Positions 36,675-49,539 of a DNA stretch of 64,000 nucleotides are shown piece after piece. The stretch's first letter is position 1. Each line of letters opens with the position of its first letter. The stretch covers positions 906,578 to 970,577 of the forward strand of contig VXAY01006800.1 in the NCBI GenBank assembly GCA_013399855.1, written 5' to 3'. The notes beneath the pieces were generated by a model that was given only the letters and a program-made list of their open reading frames with translations, was not told the origin of the DNA and did not search any database. The stretch is from Oxyruncus cristatus. Lineage: Eukaryota > Chordata > Aves > Passeriformes > Cotingidae. The translations under genes and the position numbers were made by a program.

Positions 36675-39600
36675 GCCAAATAAATGAATCAAACTGTGCT
36701 CTTTAGACTGGAAAGACAGGAAATAAGAAAGAGAGATTTATTGGTTTTAATTTTTAAATCTTGGGTGGTGCTCAAAACCTACGCCGATGGGACCATACTA
36801 GTAGCTAGATAGAGACAGTAAATATCAGGAAAAGCAATGATAAATCTCACTCATGTTTTTATTGGGACAAATCCTGAGTTTATATGGTTGAATTTCATGC
36901 CAAAAAAATTCAAACTTGTGTGTCCAGAAATAAGTACCTGTATCCACGTGGGAATCAGTGAGAACCCTGAATTCTCAGTACCTCTGAAAATTGCTTTCAC
37001 ACAGATACAATTTATAGGACTACCTTCAGACGTCAACCTTTGAAAAAATTGGCCAGGATTCCTACCTATTTATTGTTTCCTGGGCCAAAAAGACTGATGA
37101 AAGTAGTTGGCTTTTTTATTATTATTGCCATATGCATTACATTTATAAGAATATTTATGCAAGGAATGTTACAGAAATTCCACGCTTTGTTTCCTTTGTG
37201 AAAGATACCTTCCTCATAAGAAACACATTATGCTTGGTCAAATACTTCTCTCTATGGGAGGATTAGATCCACAGTACTGTGGGGTTCTCATTTATCAGAA
37301 GCACTTAATTTATCACCTGGCTTTTATTAAAAAAAAGAAAAAAAAAAGAGATCTATTCTGTTTGGACAGCCACTGTACAGTGGATTTAGGAGATTAAGGT
37401 TTACTCTAGAAAAGTGTTATTGTGAGATATGATATGAATAGCATGACATCATTTCTGGCAATACAGTATCAGTGAGTGAAAGGAAAAAAAATCCAGCACA
37501 CAGACAGCGTTCCGATAAAGGAAAAGTATTCTACACTCTTTTCAAAATTTACTGTGTTTTAAGATTTTGTATGTTATATACCAGACTAGAAATGAGAATA
37601 GACAAAACAGCAATAAATCCTTCCAAGGGCATTATTAGAAAATACATTGATATTTTTAACTGTGGGAGAAAGAGGAATATCGGATAGATTCATGAGGATC
37701 AAGTGGGCTTGGTTATATTTTCTTACTTACCAGAAAGCTGAGGATTTCCAACTTTTACTTTAAATCTGTATGGATATAGTACTTTAGTTTTTAAAGAAAC
37801 ATCAGTTATCTGTCTTCTTGTGACCAGCTGCATGACCTTGTTCTAACTTGCATGACATCATGGGAATACATATTTACTCAAAAATTAGTTCACTATAATC
37901 ACTGAATTCTTCCCCAAAACAGAACAAACTTTTATTAAATCATTTTGGTCATTACTCTAGATAGATTAATTTGCATGGAATAAAGGAATGTGAACTACCT
38001 ATAACAACTGTATTTAGTAACACCAGAGTTTGTTCTAGTTAACAGAATTTTGGTTTACTTATTTTTGTCTTTGCTATACAATTTTTATAACATATTTTCC
38101 CTGCTTTTAAAGCAATCTAGAATCACTTCAAAGTCATGTGTCAGGATATTATCTGGTTGATCAATACTAAATATCCCCCCGGGTCTGGTGTTTTAGATTT
38201 GCTGGGTTCAAGGTATATGAGATAGTGACATAAGCAGCACTGTTAGCACGTGGTCTTAAAAACAGAAACAGTGAATGCATATAAGGGAACTTAAAATTAC
38301 ATCTTTTTTCCTGAGCTTTTGGACATGGCATATACAAAAATTTAAAGAGATGAGAGGCATTGGTTCTAACGCTGGTGCTCAGAGGTGTAATGGGCACACT
38401 AAGAGATATTCTACACCCCGTAATCTTTAGCAGAAGGTTTAGGTATGAGACTTTATAGCTACAAACTGAAAGACAGACTGGTTCTGCCAATTTCAGAGTT
38501 TCAATGTCTTAATTACTAGATCATGTTGCATATACCGTGTATCACAACGCTGAGTTTTAGTTGTTGTGCTTCTGTTGTCATACCAGTTTCTATCATGTCC
38601 ATAGATTTCACTAGGTTTTGCTTTACACGTCTGAAGTGTATCCTCTAAATGAGCCTTCCTTAACAGCGATACATTGTTTGCCATCCTTGAGCTAAACAGC
38701 CGTGTAGATGCTTATAAAGTGTAGGTATTCTTCACAAGAAAGAAGTTGTAGATATATTTCCATTTTTGCACTTTAGTTGTAACTGATTAATTGTATCATT
38801 TCTATATCAAGTTATTCTCATACAAAATTATATTAAAAGCTTTTATGTGTCCTGTGGTCTATTTATCATTGTATTAGCCCTGTATTTTAACAATCTTTGA
38901 CAACTTCCATACATTCCTAGGATTAGTTTATGTATTGCTTTGCCTTATGTTAATATTTGCAATCCTTTCTGTGATGTCAATTAACTGCCAGGACATCCAT
39001 CCAGACACAGTGTACTCAAGCATAATAAAGAAAAGAAAAATACTTCAAGATGCTAACAAATTATAACCATGCCCAGATATAAACCAGATGTATGAGTGAT
39101 AAACACAGAGATACAAAATTGTCACCACCCTTCAGAATCACAATTTAAAATGTCTCCACCTTTGACCTGTGGTAATAAGCTTTACTAGGGCATAACGGAG
39201 ATGGAAATCCAGCCTTGTGTTCTCTCATTGAATTTTTGAAAACTTTTGCATTGTGGTTTGTTGTTTTTTTTTTTTTTTCCCTTTTTTGTTTCTTTAGTAG
39301 CTGCATCTTTCACTCTATCCCTAAACAAACCTAACGAGCATGGGGAAAAGAGGTGGCTAACAGAGCTGTGGTTGCCTGTTAGCAGTGCTCAGTGTAAACA
39401 TGAGCTTTGGGTTATAAAATGGAGAAATGCTCTCACTACCACAGAGCCTTCTTCCTTTACTCACTCCTTCACAGCTGTGTTTAGTACTGGAGAATATATG
39501 TGCTGATATAAACCAAGAGCAAACATAGGCCAAATACATTTTATCCAGGCTGTGAAGTAACAGTTCAGTTCCTGAACAGACATCCAGCTGATTAATTTGT

Positions 39601-42600
39601 AAAGAAAATCTTCTCACCTTTGGTTTGGAAGTTGTGGAAATAGATTGACTTTTCTTCAGGAATCTGAAGAAAACAAATATATTTTTACAAAGGACACTTT
39701 TTTCATTTTAATCTCTCTGAAGCAGTTTTATGAAACATGAAGTCAGGCAGTATCATCTGTATTTCAAGGGATTTTTATATCTGCAAAATGAAAGTAGATT
39801 CTTTAAATCAAGACTGGTTTGTGCTTTGGTTTGTTTCCTTTCACCTGGAAGATTCATTTTAGTATAGGGGCATTCATCCTGTATCCCGTGTACCCCTGGT
39901 GTTCTAAAAAGAAATCATAAGGGTTTAGAAAAGGTGATTAGGGAGTGCAAAACCAATTCTCAAAGATCTTTACTTCACTGTACTTCTACTGTAGTCACTG
40001 GGGGATGAATCAAAAAAGATATCGAAGTTTTGGTTCTAACAGGAATGAAAGCCAGGAGGCTTCAGGGCTCTGTTGAGCAGGATGGAGATTCGGTACCTTC
40101 CTTCTGACCCTTTAGGCTGTGAGACTTGGCTGTGCTTCACGTGACCTTGGACCAAATTTAAAGCATCACAGTTCATACTTCTACAAGGAAATCATGAAAT
40201 TGAATCATCTAATACAGGTTTCCTCCAAAGTGAGAAAACAATAAAACTTTGGGGTTTTTTCCTATCAGGGTTTAGCAATGGGATAGTCTGGCTGTACTTT
40301 TGAATGCATCTCTGAAGGATCAGCATTAATATAAAAGCTGAGAAGAAAAAAAGAAATCAAAACACAAAACCCTACTGTGAGCTGAGGACAACATGATTAA
40401 AGACATGTCATTTATCCAGTCAGTGCTATAAATAAAGTACAAGTTAATTCTATGAAGGTAAAAAAGCTGAGAAAAATTTTACTTGAAAAAATTAGTCTCA
40501 AAACAACTGTTTGTTGAGCCAGCTCAAAAGAGTCAACCAAAATCCTAAATTCTGCTTTGAATTGGGGAAATCTAGTCCATTTAAATCTCAGTCTAGCCAT
40601 GAATATGTTTTATGTGCAATGCAAAATAAAAAACAAACCACTGATAATATCCAGGGAAAACCGCTAAGTACTAGCCAATACGAGTGTTATTAGCCAGTCA
40701 CATTTAAAGGAGGTACCTAAAAGCCAGAAGGCAATTCCCTTTCTGAGTCCTGCTGTCATGTAGGTACATTTGCATTTAGAACTTAAATCCAGAAGAAGCA
40801 GAGAGAGGATTTCAGATGCATGATTCGCCTTAACATTTCTTATTTAAATACCCTCTGCTCAGCAGGCTGGCCACTGTACCCTGTTTTATTTGCTAGGAGA
40901 GACATCTCCATAGTGCCTGGTGCCTATAAGTCTGGATGGAGTGGCAAATTTTAGCTGGAGCTCCTAAACTGAATCTAGATGCTGTCAGCATCCAGAGGCT
41001 GCCAACACAGGCATTGCATATCAAAGACAGGATTAGCTGTCATTTCAAAAAATCAACAAAAACGCAACAAAAATGCCACAACTTTTAATCCTTTAAAGGA
41101 TGGCTGTATCATTTCACCCAGTGCAGACCTAACATATCTATTGTTCAGAGGATATTATGTAAACTCCTGAAGTCCCCATAACACCAGGCATAGTTAAATG
41201 TGTAAACAGAAATAATTCTATATTTAAACATTATAGTTCTTCTGGTTGTTAAACTATCATTAGAACAGGATGGAAGCTGGTTTACAAGCTCCACTGTTGT
41301 ATTTCTACACTGTGGGTGGTAGAAGCCAAGCCATGTTAAGACAATAAAATTTCTTTGTCAAATACACTGTAGATGACTGTTTATACATAGCAAGATTTGC
41401 CTCTCACCTCCTGAACCTTCAGGATAGAGCATGGGTGAAATGGATATGTTGTTTTTAGTTGTTGTAGCAGCCTGGAAAGTTAGGACTTGAACCTGCTGAC
41501 ATGGTTGTGGTTATTTGCCAGTTCTTTCCTCTGTTAGAGAATTATCCCTACTTTCTTCCTGACTCCATAAGACGTGCTGAAAGATGTCTCCTTCAATGCT
41601 GCAAAGTGAAAGAGTGAAAATTTGGAGCCTGCATACATACAGGTGCTCTACCCTGTGAAACTAAATCAGTTATTGAGAAACCCATCTTTTGCTGTGGAAA
41701 AGAAGCTAGAAGCTTACGGAAGATACTCTTAGTATGACGACAGGATTTAGCACATTTCTGTTGTTCCTAAATAGAAGAGATATTTACCACATAATTTTCG
41801 CTTCAATGGAAAGCAAAATGGATTAATGTATATTGACAAAATTAATCCTATTAGTAAGATATTGAGTCTGAAATACAACAAAATTTCAGCTGCCGTATAT
41901 CTGTGCTTAGTAGGCTGAAACCCTTTGAGGAACTGAGGTCCCAAAACCACAGAAGGATTCAGTCATTTACCATCATTTGAAACAGTTGGTTTTTAATGGG
42001 AATTAAAACAGCACCCTTGTGGATTTGGGCCAAACTACCTTCACACTGAGTTGCAGCAGCTGAATCTCAAATTCACAGGGTTGTTCCTTCCACCTTGCTG
42101 TGCCATCCTTGCAGAGTTGCCTTTTGAAGACCATTCATGCAAAGAGAAACAGCAGGAGAAATCGAGCTCAGATGTGTCCATGGCATCAGAATTATGTGCC
42201 TTGATTCCTTCCCTCTCCGTCATGCAGCCTAACAGGATATGGAAAACAGGAGTAGGGAATTTTTTCTTGAGGAAAGAGAATTGCAATTAAGTTTTAAAAG
42301 TGCAGGCCAGGATGTTTATTTTAAAACATGTTATCGACCCGACACTTTACTCTGTAATAGCTTGGTGTTTAGTGTCCTTATCCAGCTCCGAGACAAGGAA
42401 CTGATGCCCTCCTGACCAAATCCTTGGCAAACGTGCTGACGTTTAAGGGTTGTTCTGAATAGGGACATTCTGCAGAATCCCGTTCTGGGTGGAGTATTCT
42501 GCAGTAAGGACTGTGGGATTTGTGATGTCAGAGGAACAGCTAAGAGGTCACTGACATGGGAAAAAGCAGTCCTGGACACCTGCCTCTGCTCAAAGATTTA

Positions 42601-43791
42601 TCTCTGCTCTTTTCCTTCCCCCTCCCAAAACTCCATGATAACTGTGTAATGTAAAATATCTGCAATAATTAGTTATAAGGCATTTGGGGAGATTACGGTA
42701 TTTCTGGGTCTAGTTGCTGGTAAAGGAGAAATGTGGAAGTTCACTTTTTTGAGGGTTTTTTTTTCATGAAAAGCAAGAAATAAAGTTTTATTTTAATGAC
42801 TGTTTTGGGAAATCACATAATAAATCACACATTTGGTTTATAGGCATAATTCTGCTTCCTTGATATGAACAGTATTTTTCAAACAGGCCACTGTTAAAAA
42901 TAACATTTACAACACATTTCAATTAATTTCAGTGCTTCTTTACTTTTGAGAGCTTTAAATATAAAACTGACATAATTCTAATTTAGACTCCAGCCTAGCA
43001 GATTCAGTACTTGGAAGATTTCCGTGATCTATTAAAGTCTACTTGTAAAAAGCAAGTATCTATTCCACTGCTATATCTAAGATAACATAAATACCATCAT
43101 TAAATAAAATAATAATAAAAAAAGAGCTGAGGTTTGAAGAAAACACATCACCTTCTTTCCTAATACCTATATTGGAAGACATACATAGTCACTGAATCAA
43201 GACAGCGTTCTTCATACAAATATTTCGTATCTATTTTTAATGGAGGATTTTGATAATATTGGAATTTTTCTGAAAAAGTAACAATTTTTTCTCATGAAGT
43301 AAGAAATCAGGTCAGGGCAAGTTTGCTTACTGAAGCGAAATGTGAAATAAAATATCTGTGAATTGATGTATGTATACAATTAAATGAAACATTTTGTCTG
43401 TTTTCAGCCTTGTCATGAGGTACTGTCAGTTGATCAAATTTACGACCTGATCATTTGTCAACAATTCATTATTGCAAATTGTATTTATTGAATTCATTTT
43501 CTCAGAAAGTTCAGCACATGTAAGATCAGATTGCTCTCATTTTAGCACTGCATTGTTAAAACTTTAAACATATTTGAAAGAAAATTACACCCTCTTCAGT
43601 CATAGAAAGACTGTCTTTATTATTTCCATCTTAGCTTCCTAAGTAATTTCTTCACAACATCTAGTCTGTCTTCATTTGATGTACAACACCAAGTTTTAGT
43701 TGCTGAAAACATCAATAAGTTTGCAGTTACTGGGTATGCAGATGTCTATTTAGACAGGTGGAGGTCCTCAGCATTTTCACTCACTTGAAAC

Positions 43792-43888
43792 TGATTTTTG
43801 TTTGTGAATTTTTTATTTGGTTTTTTTTTGGTGTTTTGTTTTGTGGTTTTGGTTTTGTTTTTGTTTTGTTGTTTTTTTTTTTTTTTGG
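43792..43888. repeat. T/G-rich low-complexity tract
   Basis: About 95 bases made almost only of T and G in TTTTG and TTTGG units, ending in a T-rich run before GGAGGACTGG. It resembles the tract around the gap at 29.2 kb. Confidence 0.9.
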
Positions 43889-43996
43889 AGGACTGGTCTT
43901 CTGAATGCTTTTATGAATGAAAAGTAGAATGAAAAAGTGGTGATTAAATGTTACCTACCAACCTACCCGATTGACCTCAGCATAACTCATTGACTG

Positions 43997-44001
43997 TACA
44001 G
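43997..44001. repeat. Left target-site duplication of the LTR
   Basis: TACAG directly precedes the TG that begins the LTR at 44002 and is repeated exactly at 44743-44747 after its terminal CA. A duplication of five bases is what class III (ERVL-type) integrations usually leave, though other classes can give 4-6. Confidence 0.6.
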
Positions 44002-44742
44002 TGTACAAAGTGGTCAACTAGATAAGAAGAACACATTTATTTGTACTATTCCATTAATTTCTAGTAAATTCAACACATCACAAAGCTAACATCAACAGGG
44101 TTTCAGGCCTGAAACCTCTGAGGAGAGGCCATGCCCTGCACCAGAGAGAACTGATCTCAGTCAGCTCCAGTGGACCCACCAGAGCACAGCCAAGCCCCTT
44201 GGCCAAACAGGGAAAAAATTTAAGAAAGGGCAAAAAGGATAAGAAACAGCAGAGAGAGCACCACAGAGCAGTGGAGATGCTCCACAGTGTCAGTGCAGGA
44301 CTCCATCGTGGCCTGTGAAGGACTCTACACCACAGCAGTCGATCTTTCCTGAAGGACTGCAGCCCGTGGATAAGCAGAGGAGCAGATGAGAGAAAGCCTT
44401 GTGTACTGACCACAACCTCCTGTTTCTTGTTACCCTATGCTGTTCAGAGGGGCTTAGAAGAGACAGGAATGAAGGAGGGAAATTGAGACTAGGAAAGGAA
44501 AGATATTGGCTTAATGTTGTCTTGTTATTAGCCATATATTTTAATTCTCAATAAAGTTAATTTTCCCTCCATCAGTCTGTTTTGCCTGTGGTAGTAACTG
44601 GTAAGTGACCTCCCTGTCTTTATCTCAATCCATGGATTTTCTTTTCCCCGTCATTCCCCTTTTCTTCCTCCTCCTGCTGAGGGGGGAAGTGAGCGAGCAA
44701 CTGGGTGGGAGTTTGATTGTTAGCCAGAGCTAACCCACCACA
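44002..44742 (+). mobile_element. Solo LTR of an avian endogenous retrovirus (second family)
   Basis: The 3' half has the hallmarks of a bird ERV LTR I recognise: a GAAGGACTGCAGCCCGTGGA-like segment, an AATAAA signal, TCTGTTTTGCCTGTGGTAGT, and a GTAACTGGTAAGTGACCTCC to CTTTATCTCAATCCATGG stretch. It closes with GAGGGGGGAAGTGAGCGAGC and CTAACCCACCACA. Working outwards from that end, TACAG follows CA on the right and precedes TG on the left, giving a 741-bp element with TG...CA ends. The first 100 bases (44002-44100) I do not recognise directly, so the left edge depends on the duplication. No primer-binding site or internal genes follow, so it is a solo LTR. The minus-strand frames across it (up to 111 codons) are not genes. 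Confidence 0.8.
44550..44555 (+). terminator. Poly(A) signal of the second LTR
   Basis: AATAAA followed by GTTAATTTTCCCTCC and then TCTGTTTTGCCTGTGG, a T- and GT-rich downstream region. This fits the R-U5 part of the LTR on the plus strand. Confidence 0.6.
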
Positions 44743-44747
44743 TACAG
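44743..44747. repeat. Right target-site duplication of the LTR
   Basis: TACAG immediately after the terminal CA, identical to 43997-44001. Confidence 0.6.
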
Positions 44748-47653
44748 AAACAGATGACTCGTATGCATAGTCAGCATTTGAGATATGAAAGTGGAAGTCT
44801 GATACAACTGAAAGATGCTGTGGACTTGGAGAGGCTGTGACAAGATTAATATCAGTAAGAGTGGATAGTCTCAGATTATAAAAAGGCTTTGCTCCTACAA
44901 GAACGCATTTGCTCAATATTTCAGTTCTTATCACCAGAACAGTAATTCGTCAAAGTTTGGAGCACACTAATAAATAGAGCTCCAGAAAATTCAGTCTTAT
45001 TTCCAGCTGTCCCAGGGATCTGCTTTGGTAACTTGGAAAAAATGTCCTGATTCTGCTTTCAAACAGAGTTTGCTGACAGTAGTCAGACTGCTTTAGACCA
45101 GTGCTTAAAAATTCTTACAAAAACAAGTCAAGCTTTCAAACATGGAAGTCTAGCAATGTTATAAGTTAAATACAGGTTGTTATGCCTCTGATTCTCCTGC
45201 AAGACTGTCTGTTTAGTCTATCTAGCCTATATGCCCTTGAGGAGGAGTTGCCTGTATACAGTGTTTAGAACAATGATATTTAATCCAACTGTATTACCAT
45301 ACACAGTTTTAAATACAGGAATGGTTTCAGAGAGGCCATTTGCAAACCCATTTGCAGAATGCTAAGCATGAGCACAAACTGTTATGGGACTTGAGCCTCC
45401 AAGTGCCTGAAAAAGCAACATAAAATGAGGAAAATTTGGAATGGCTGAACTGAGGTTATCTGGGACCTGATTCTGCATTAAAGCAAGGATAAGCATGATT
45501 TTATAATGAACCAAAAATAGGGTCTATCTTGAATTTTTAATAATATGAATATTTATTAAGTCAGAGGTTTGTGATTCTGCAGAATCATACAGAGGTTTAT
45601 GAATGTGTTTGCTCTTCATGGTATTCATAATACACAACAAAGGCCTGTTGAACACCATTTTCATTGTGTAGTTTAAGGTAAATTCCTTTAGGAACCAAAC
45701 ATAAGACTTTTTGATTAACACACCTCTGCAGGTTCAGACATCTTTAAAAATGGAGTTTGCATAGGGTTTATAACCACTTTATAGTTTCCTTTCATGTACA
45801 GTCACTGATTAGTCCTAGAAACTTAACTCAATGCTATTTTCCGTTTGCTTATATTTAACTCGGCTGTTAGACTCGAAAAGTTTTGCTGCTGAAACGAAGA
45901 TGATTCTGAAACATAGCATTTACAGAAAGATATTCTGTCTTTGATTTTTGACACATAGTTATACACAGATGTATAACAGAAATTATTCACTTTAGGAAAG
46001 TGCTCCTTATAATTTCTGGAAGATAAGCTTCCATTTAAGTCAGAATCATGATCTTTTGCACTTTCTCATTTCCCTGAATAAAATCCCTTGATAAGCCCTT
46101 ATCAGGAGGGGTGTGGCTGACTTGGCTGGGAGCTGGGCAGAAGGCTCTGCAGACCATTAGTCTGTGAGGTGAGAAGTGTGGCACTGCTGGTAACACCGCG
46201 TTTGCGTGTAGGGATTGTTCAGTGTGTGTCAGAGGTGAAAACAAACCCTGTGCTGAGAAATATAAACCAGATTTCCTTTTGTTGGCCTGGGGATAGGAAG
46301 GGGAGACAAGAAGAGAGGAGGGGAATACTGTAAATTGAGTCTGAAGTGAACTTTCCACAATAAGACTACTATAAGAGCTAGTATATGCCCCCTGAGGGTG
46401 AAATTCACTCTTCTGTGCTGGGATAACACATAACTGGGGTTGAATTTAAAGTCTTCTTTGAAGACATTAGAGCAGCTACAGTTCCGTTCATCTAATCCAC
46501 CACCTAGTAGCCCTTGCTTCCCTCTCTGGGCCTGATTTACAACGCTGAGTCCCCAAGTGCTTGATGGCCACCAGTCAAGGTAGCAAACTCAGCACATTAA
46601 GAACTAGGAGAAAAAAAAAAAAAGCTCTGTGGCTTGAGCCAAATACTGAATCTTTATATGTTGAGATGTTACTTTGTGCATAGCGAAGTGGGGGAGCAGA
46701 GCTTGCTTTCTCAGCAAATTCTGTTAGACTTTTCAGAGATTGAAAAGTTAATAGAAAAGGCAAAACTAAAAACTTAGTGATGTAAAAGCAGAGCAACAGG
46801 GAGAAGGGAAGGAAACACATACTTTGTTAATGTATTGCATTAAACTCTGTCTCTTGCAGCGGAAACTCCCACTGGAATCATTTCTGTGGTGCCAGTGTGA
46901 CAGACAAGAATTTGGTCAAATGTTTATTTTTGTGCTTATTTTTTTGTTACAGTGAGCCATTAGAGGCATATTTTCCCTTCTATAGAAAAAATAATTTTAA
47001 AAAATTGCTTTAATAGTGAAATTTATGTATGCTTTTTCAACACTACAGTGTTACATGTCGTATAGTAAGGACAGTTTCTGCGGCCACCTCTCGAGTAAAA
47101 ATAGCAGTTTTATTTGTTGTTTATAACACCTCCAAGGGTCTGATTGTAAAAACATAAATGACAATTCCTTATAGCACCATAGATTTCAATGAGGAGACAT
47201 TTATCAGCCTGAATAAGAGGAACCCAAATCTACATGTTTAATTTCATTTGCAATGTAAGATGCTGTATGATCTGAACTATACTACAAATCTTTAAATTAG
47301 CTCTAAAACAATTCCACTTTGTTTCCTTTCACTGATTTCCTGGTAGTTGTAATTCATGATCTATTCTTCCTGTGAAGGGCTAATGGATGTTTTAAATTCC
47401 TTTAACAGCAAACCTGCAATTTGAGGAATAAATCCTAGGGGGTGGAATGATTCTTAATGCTTCCTTCCTCCTCCCAAGGTGTTAACATACCTCTATCTAG
47501 ATGGTTTCCTAATGTCTTTATTTCTTGGTTTTCTTGTTTTATCTCTTCCTCCTCAGTTGTGAAGCCTGTCATCCTCTTGCCATTTTCCTTGAATTTATTA
47601 TATAATTGAAAGAAAGTTCTCCTGCTTTGTAGCTGCTGTTTGCCCTCCCCTTC

Positions 47654-47670
47654 TTTTTTTTTTTTTTTTT
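47654..47670. repeat. Run of 17 T
   Basis: Uninterrupted homopolymer preceded by CCCCTTC. It explains the poly-lysine start of a minus-strand frame ending here. No retrocopy can be identified next to it. Confidence 0.9.
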
Positions 47671-48947
47671 CCAAAGACAGCTCAATTCCAGAAGGCAGGT
47701 GTGTTGTTCTTTATTTCCCTTATCTCCATTTTCACGGTAAGATTAATGAGAGAACCACTTAGCAAGGTTTTCTCGGTAGGAAAGTAGTTACTAAAAGGGA
47801 ATGACAAATATTTTAAATTAATTGTCCTATTATTTAATGTCACAATGCCATTCAGCTGTATCAACTTACATCAAGACATTATTGTACTAGATGTGTGTGT
47901 GTTGAGTGATGTGAAAGTATCTTTTGTTATAGTGAATCACTAAACTGTTCTAGGCATTCCTACTCTCATACAAACTAAGATGTTGCAAAAAAATAATCTC
48001 AAGTGATTTGTAGTCCTGCTTTTTTTCTCATCATACTGAGACCTTTATTCAATATATAGACTTTATTGTTATCATCTATATTTTAGTGATTTCTTATACA
48101 CTCTGGACTTAAAAAATACAAACAAGAAAATAGTTGTATAAACAGCACAAAATCAAGTTGGTTCTCTCCTGAAGAAGCTATAGACCATATAGTAACATGT
48201 TCTCTTTCTTTGTTTTCTTTCAGGCTCTGTTTTTGGCTCACCTCCCTTCCCTCCCTGCCCTTTTTTATGTTTTAATGTAGTTATTCATCACCAAGTAGAG
48301 TATCCAGCAAGTACATTCAAAAAAACTAAACCTGCAGAACACTCTTAGGGTAAAAGAAATGTACATTCATCCATCAGAGGTTGATAGAGCCGAAAGGAAG
48401 CTGAATATGTTCATTTCCTACAATAGTGATCTAACCTCGTGTTGCTAAAATGAACGACTGCATTATTCTACATGTCTGCTTGTGAGAGAAATGACACTGC
48501 CTCTGTCCTGTGCTTTCTTCTCCGTGCTGTTGACACAGACAGAATTTACTTTGTGCACCGTTATTAGTTTGAACAGTTTAGGAAATGTATCTGTAAGATC
48601 GAGTATCTGAGCAGTTCTACAAATCTTTCAGATCCATTGTAATGCTTTTTAGTGACAGGTTGGTTTGGGGAGGAAAGAGGCATTTTTCTGAAATGATTTA
48701 AACGTAACATTTTCTCAAGACTCATTATATCTCTGAAGGCGTAAGTTATATCCATTCTTCTCAGTAGTCTGCTGATTGCTTAAAAGACAGCTTTAAACTT
48801 CTCACTGCTGACATTCAGTTAATGGTTCTGAGCACCCCCAAATTAGTGTAGTGCCCCTAACTTCTACAGCACCACTGGGTGTTCTCTATGAGAGAATTCT
48901 AAAACCTTTTTGCATGTGTAGCTGTGTTTCAGATGTTACATTTAATG

Positions 48948-48962
48948 CCACCACCACCACCA
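48948..48962. repeat. Short (CCA)5 run
   Basis: Five CCA units in a row. It is too short to be strongly variable. Confidence 0.85.
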
Positions 48963-49539
48963 TACCCTTAGCTCTAGAGTATATTTTTTGTTTCTTAAAA
49001 GTTTAATTTAAAAATCACGTGCTGCTACTGTAGAATGCTGTACTGAAACTTTCTGTTTACAGCTTGTTCATAGATGCCTACTCATTTGTCTCAGTTTTTG
49101 TACATACTTTAACTCATTATGCAGAACATTTTTAATACTTATCCCATATACTTAGAGGTTATTCTGAATAGGAGGCATGATTTTGTGAAGCAGATGGCTT
49201 GGGACTACGAAAGGAATGTAAAGAAACCTAATTTACTGTGTATTACCATAATTCACTCATGTATTTTATAAAAAATATGTTGGATATTAAAGTTACGAGA
49301 TTATGCTGAGGAAATTTTCAAATTTGTTATGATTCTATTCTGTATTAAAAACATCTAAGTTATGGACTTGCAATACTTGGAATACTTGTTTCTGTAACTA
49401 CCTCCTTTTATATAGTAATTTAAACTTTTGAAAGGTTAACAAGAGCAGACACTAAAAACTATTTTAGGGATTAAAATATCGATTAAAGATATATATGTAA
49501 TAGTTGGAAACAGTCTTTCAGGTGCTATATGAATCCTGT

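Larger units (their letters stand above)
33136..43791. other. AT-rich non-coding stretch
   Basis: No gene or identifiable transposon in about 10.6 kb. Reading frames are at most 107 codons and unassigned. A pyrimidine tract ending in CCAG lies at 33366-33379. A purine-rich GGAA tract, a T16 run and an A11 run are listed separately. A more GC-balanced patch at about 36.23-36.37 kb shows no recognisable content. Confidence 0.5.
44748..49539. other. AT-rich non-coding stretch
   Basis: No gene supported. A T17 run lies at 47654-47670 beside a Lys-rich minus-strand frame that is simply its translation. A short ACC trinucleotide run is at 48948-48962. A pyrimidine tract ending in TTTCAG (AG at 48222-48223) is a possible but unconfirmed splice acceptor. 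Confidence 0.5.

Noticed and set aside
44078..44535. Minus-strand frames of 81-111 codons
   Set aside because: They lie antisense within the solo LTR and have no similarity to retroviral or host proteins.
47435..47674. Lys-rich minus-strand frame
   Set aside because: Its start is the translation of a T17 run; the rest shows no family signature.
48200..48290. Pyrimidine tract plus CAG as an exon start
   Set aside because: The following sequence has no sustained frame or clear donor; such tracts are common in AT-rich DNA.
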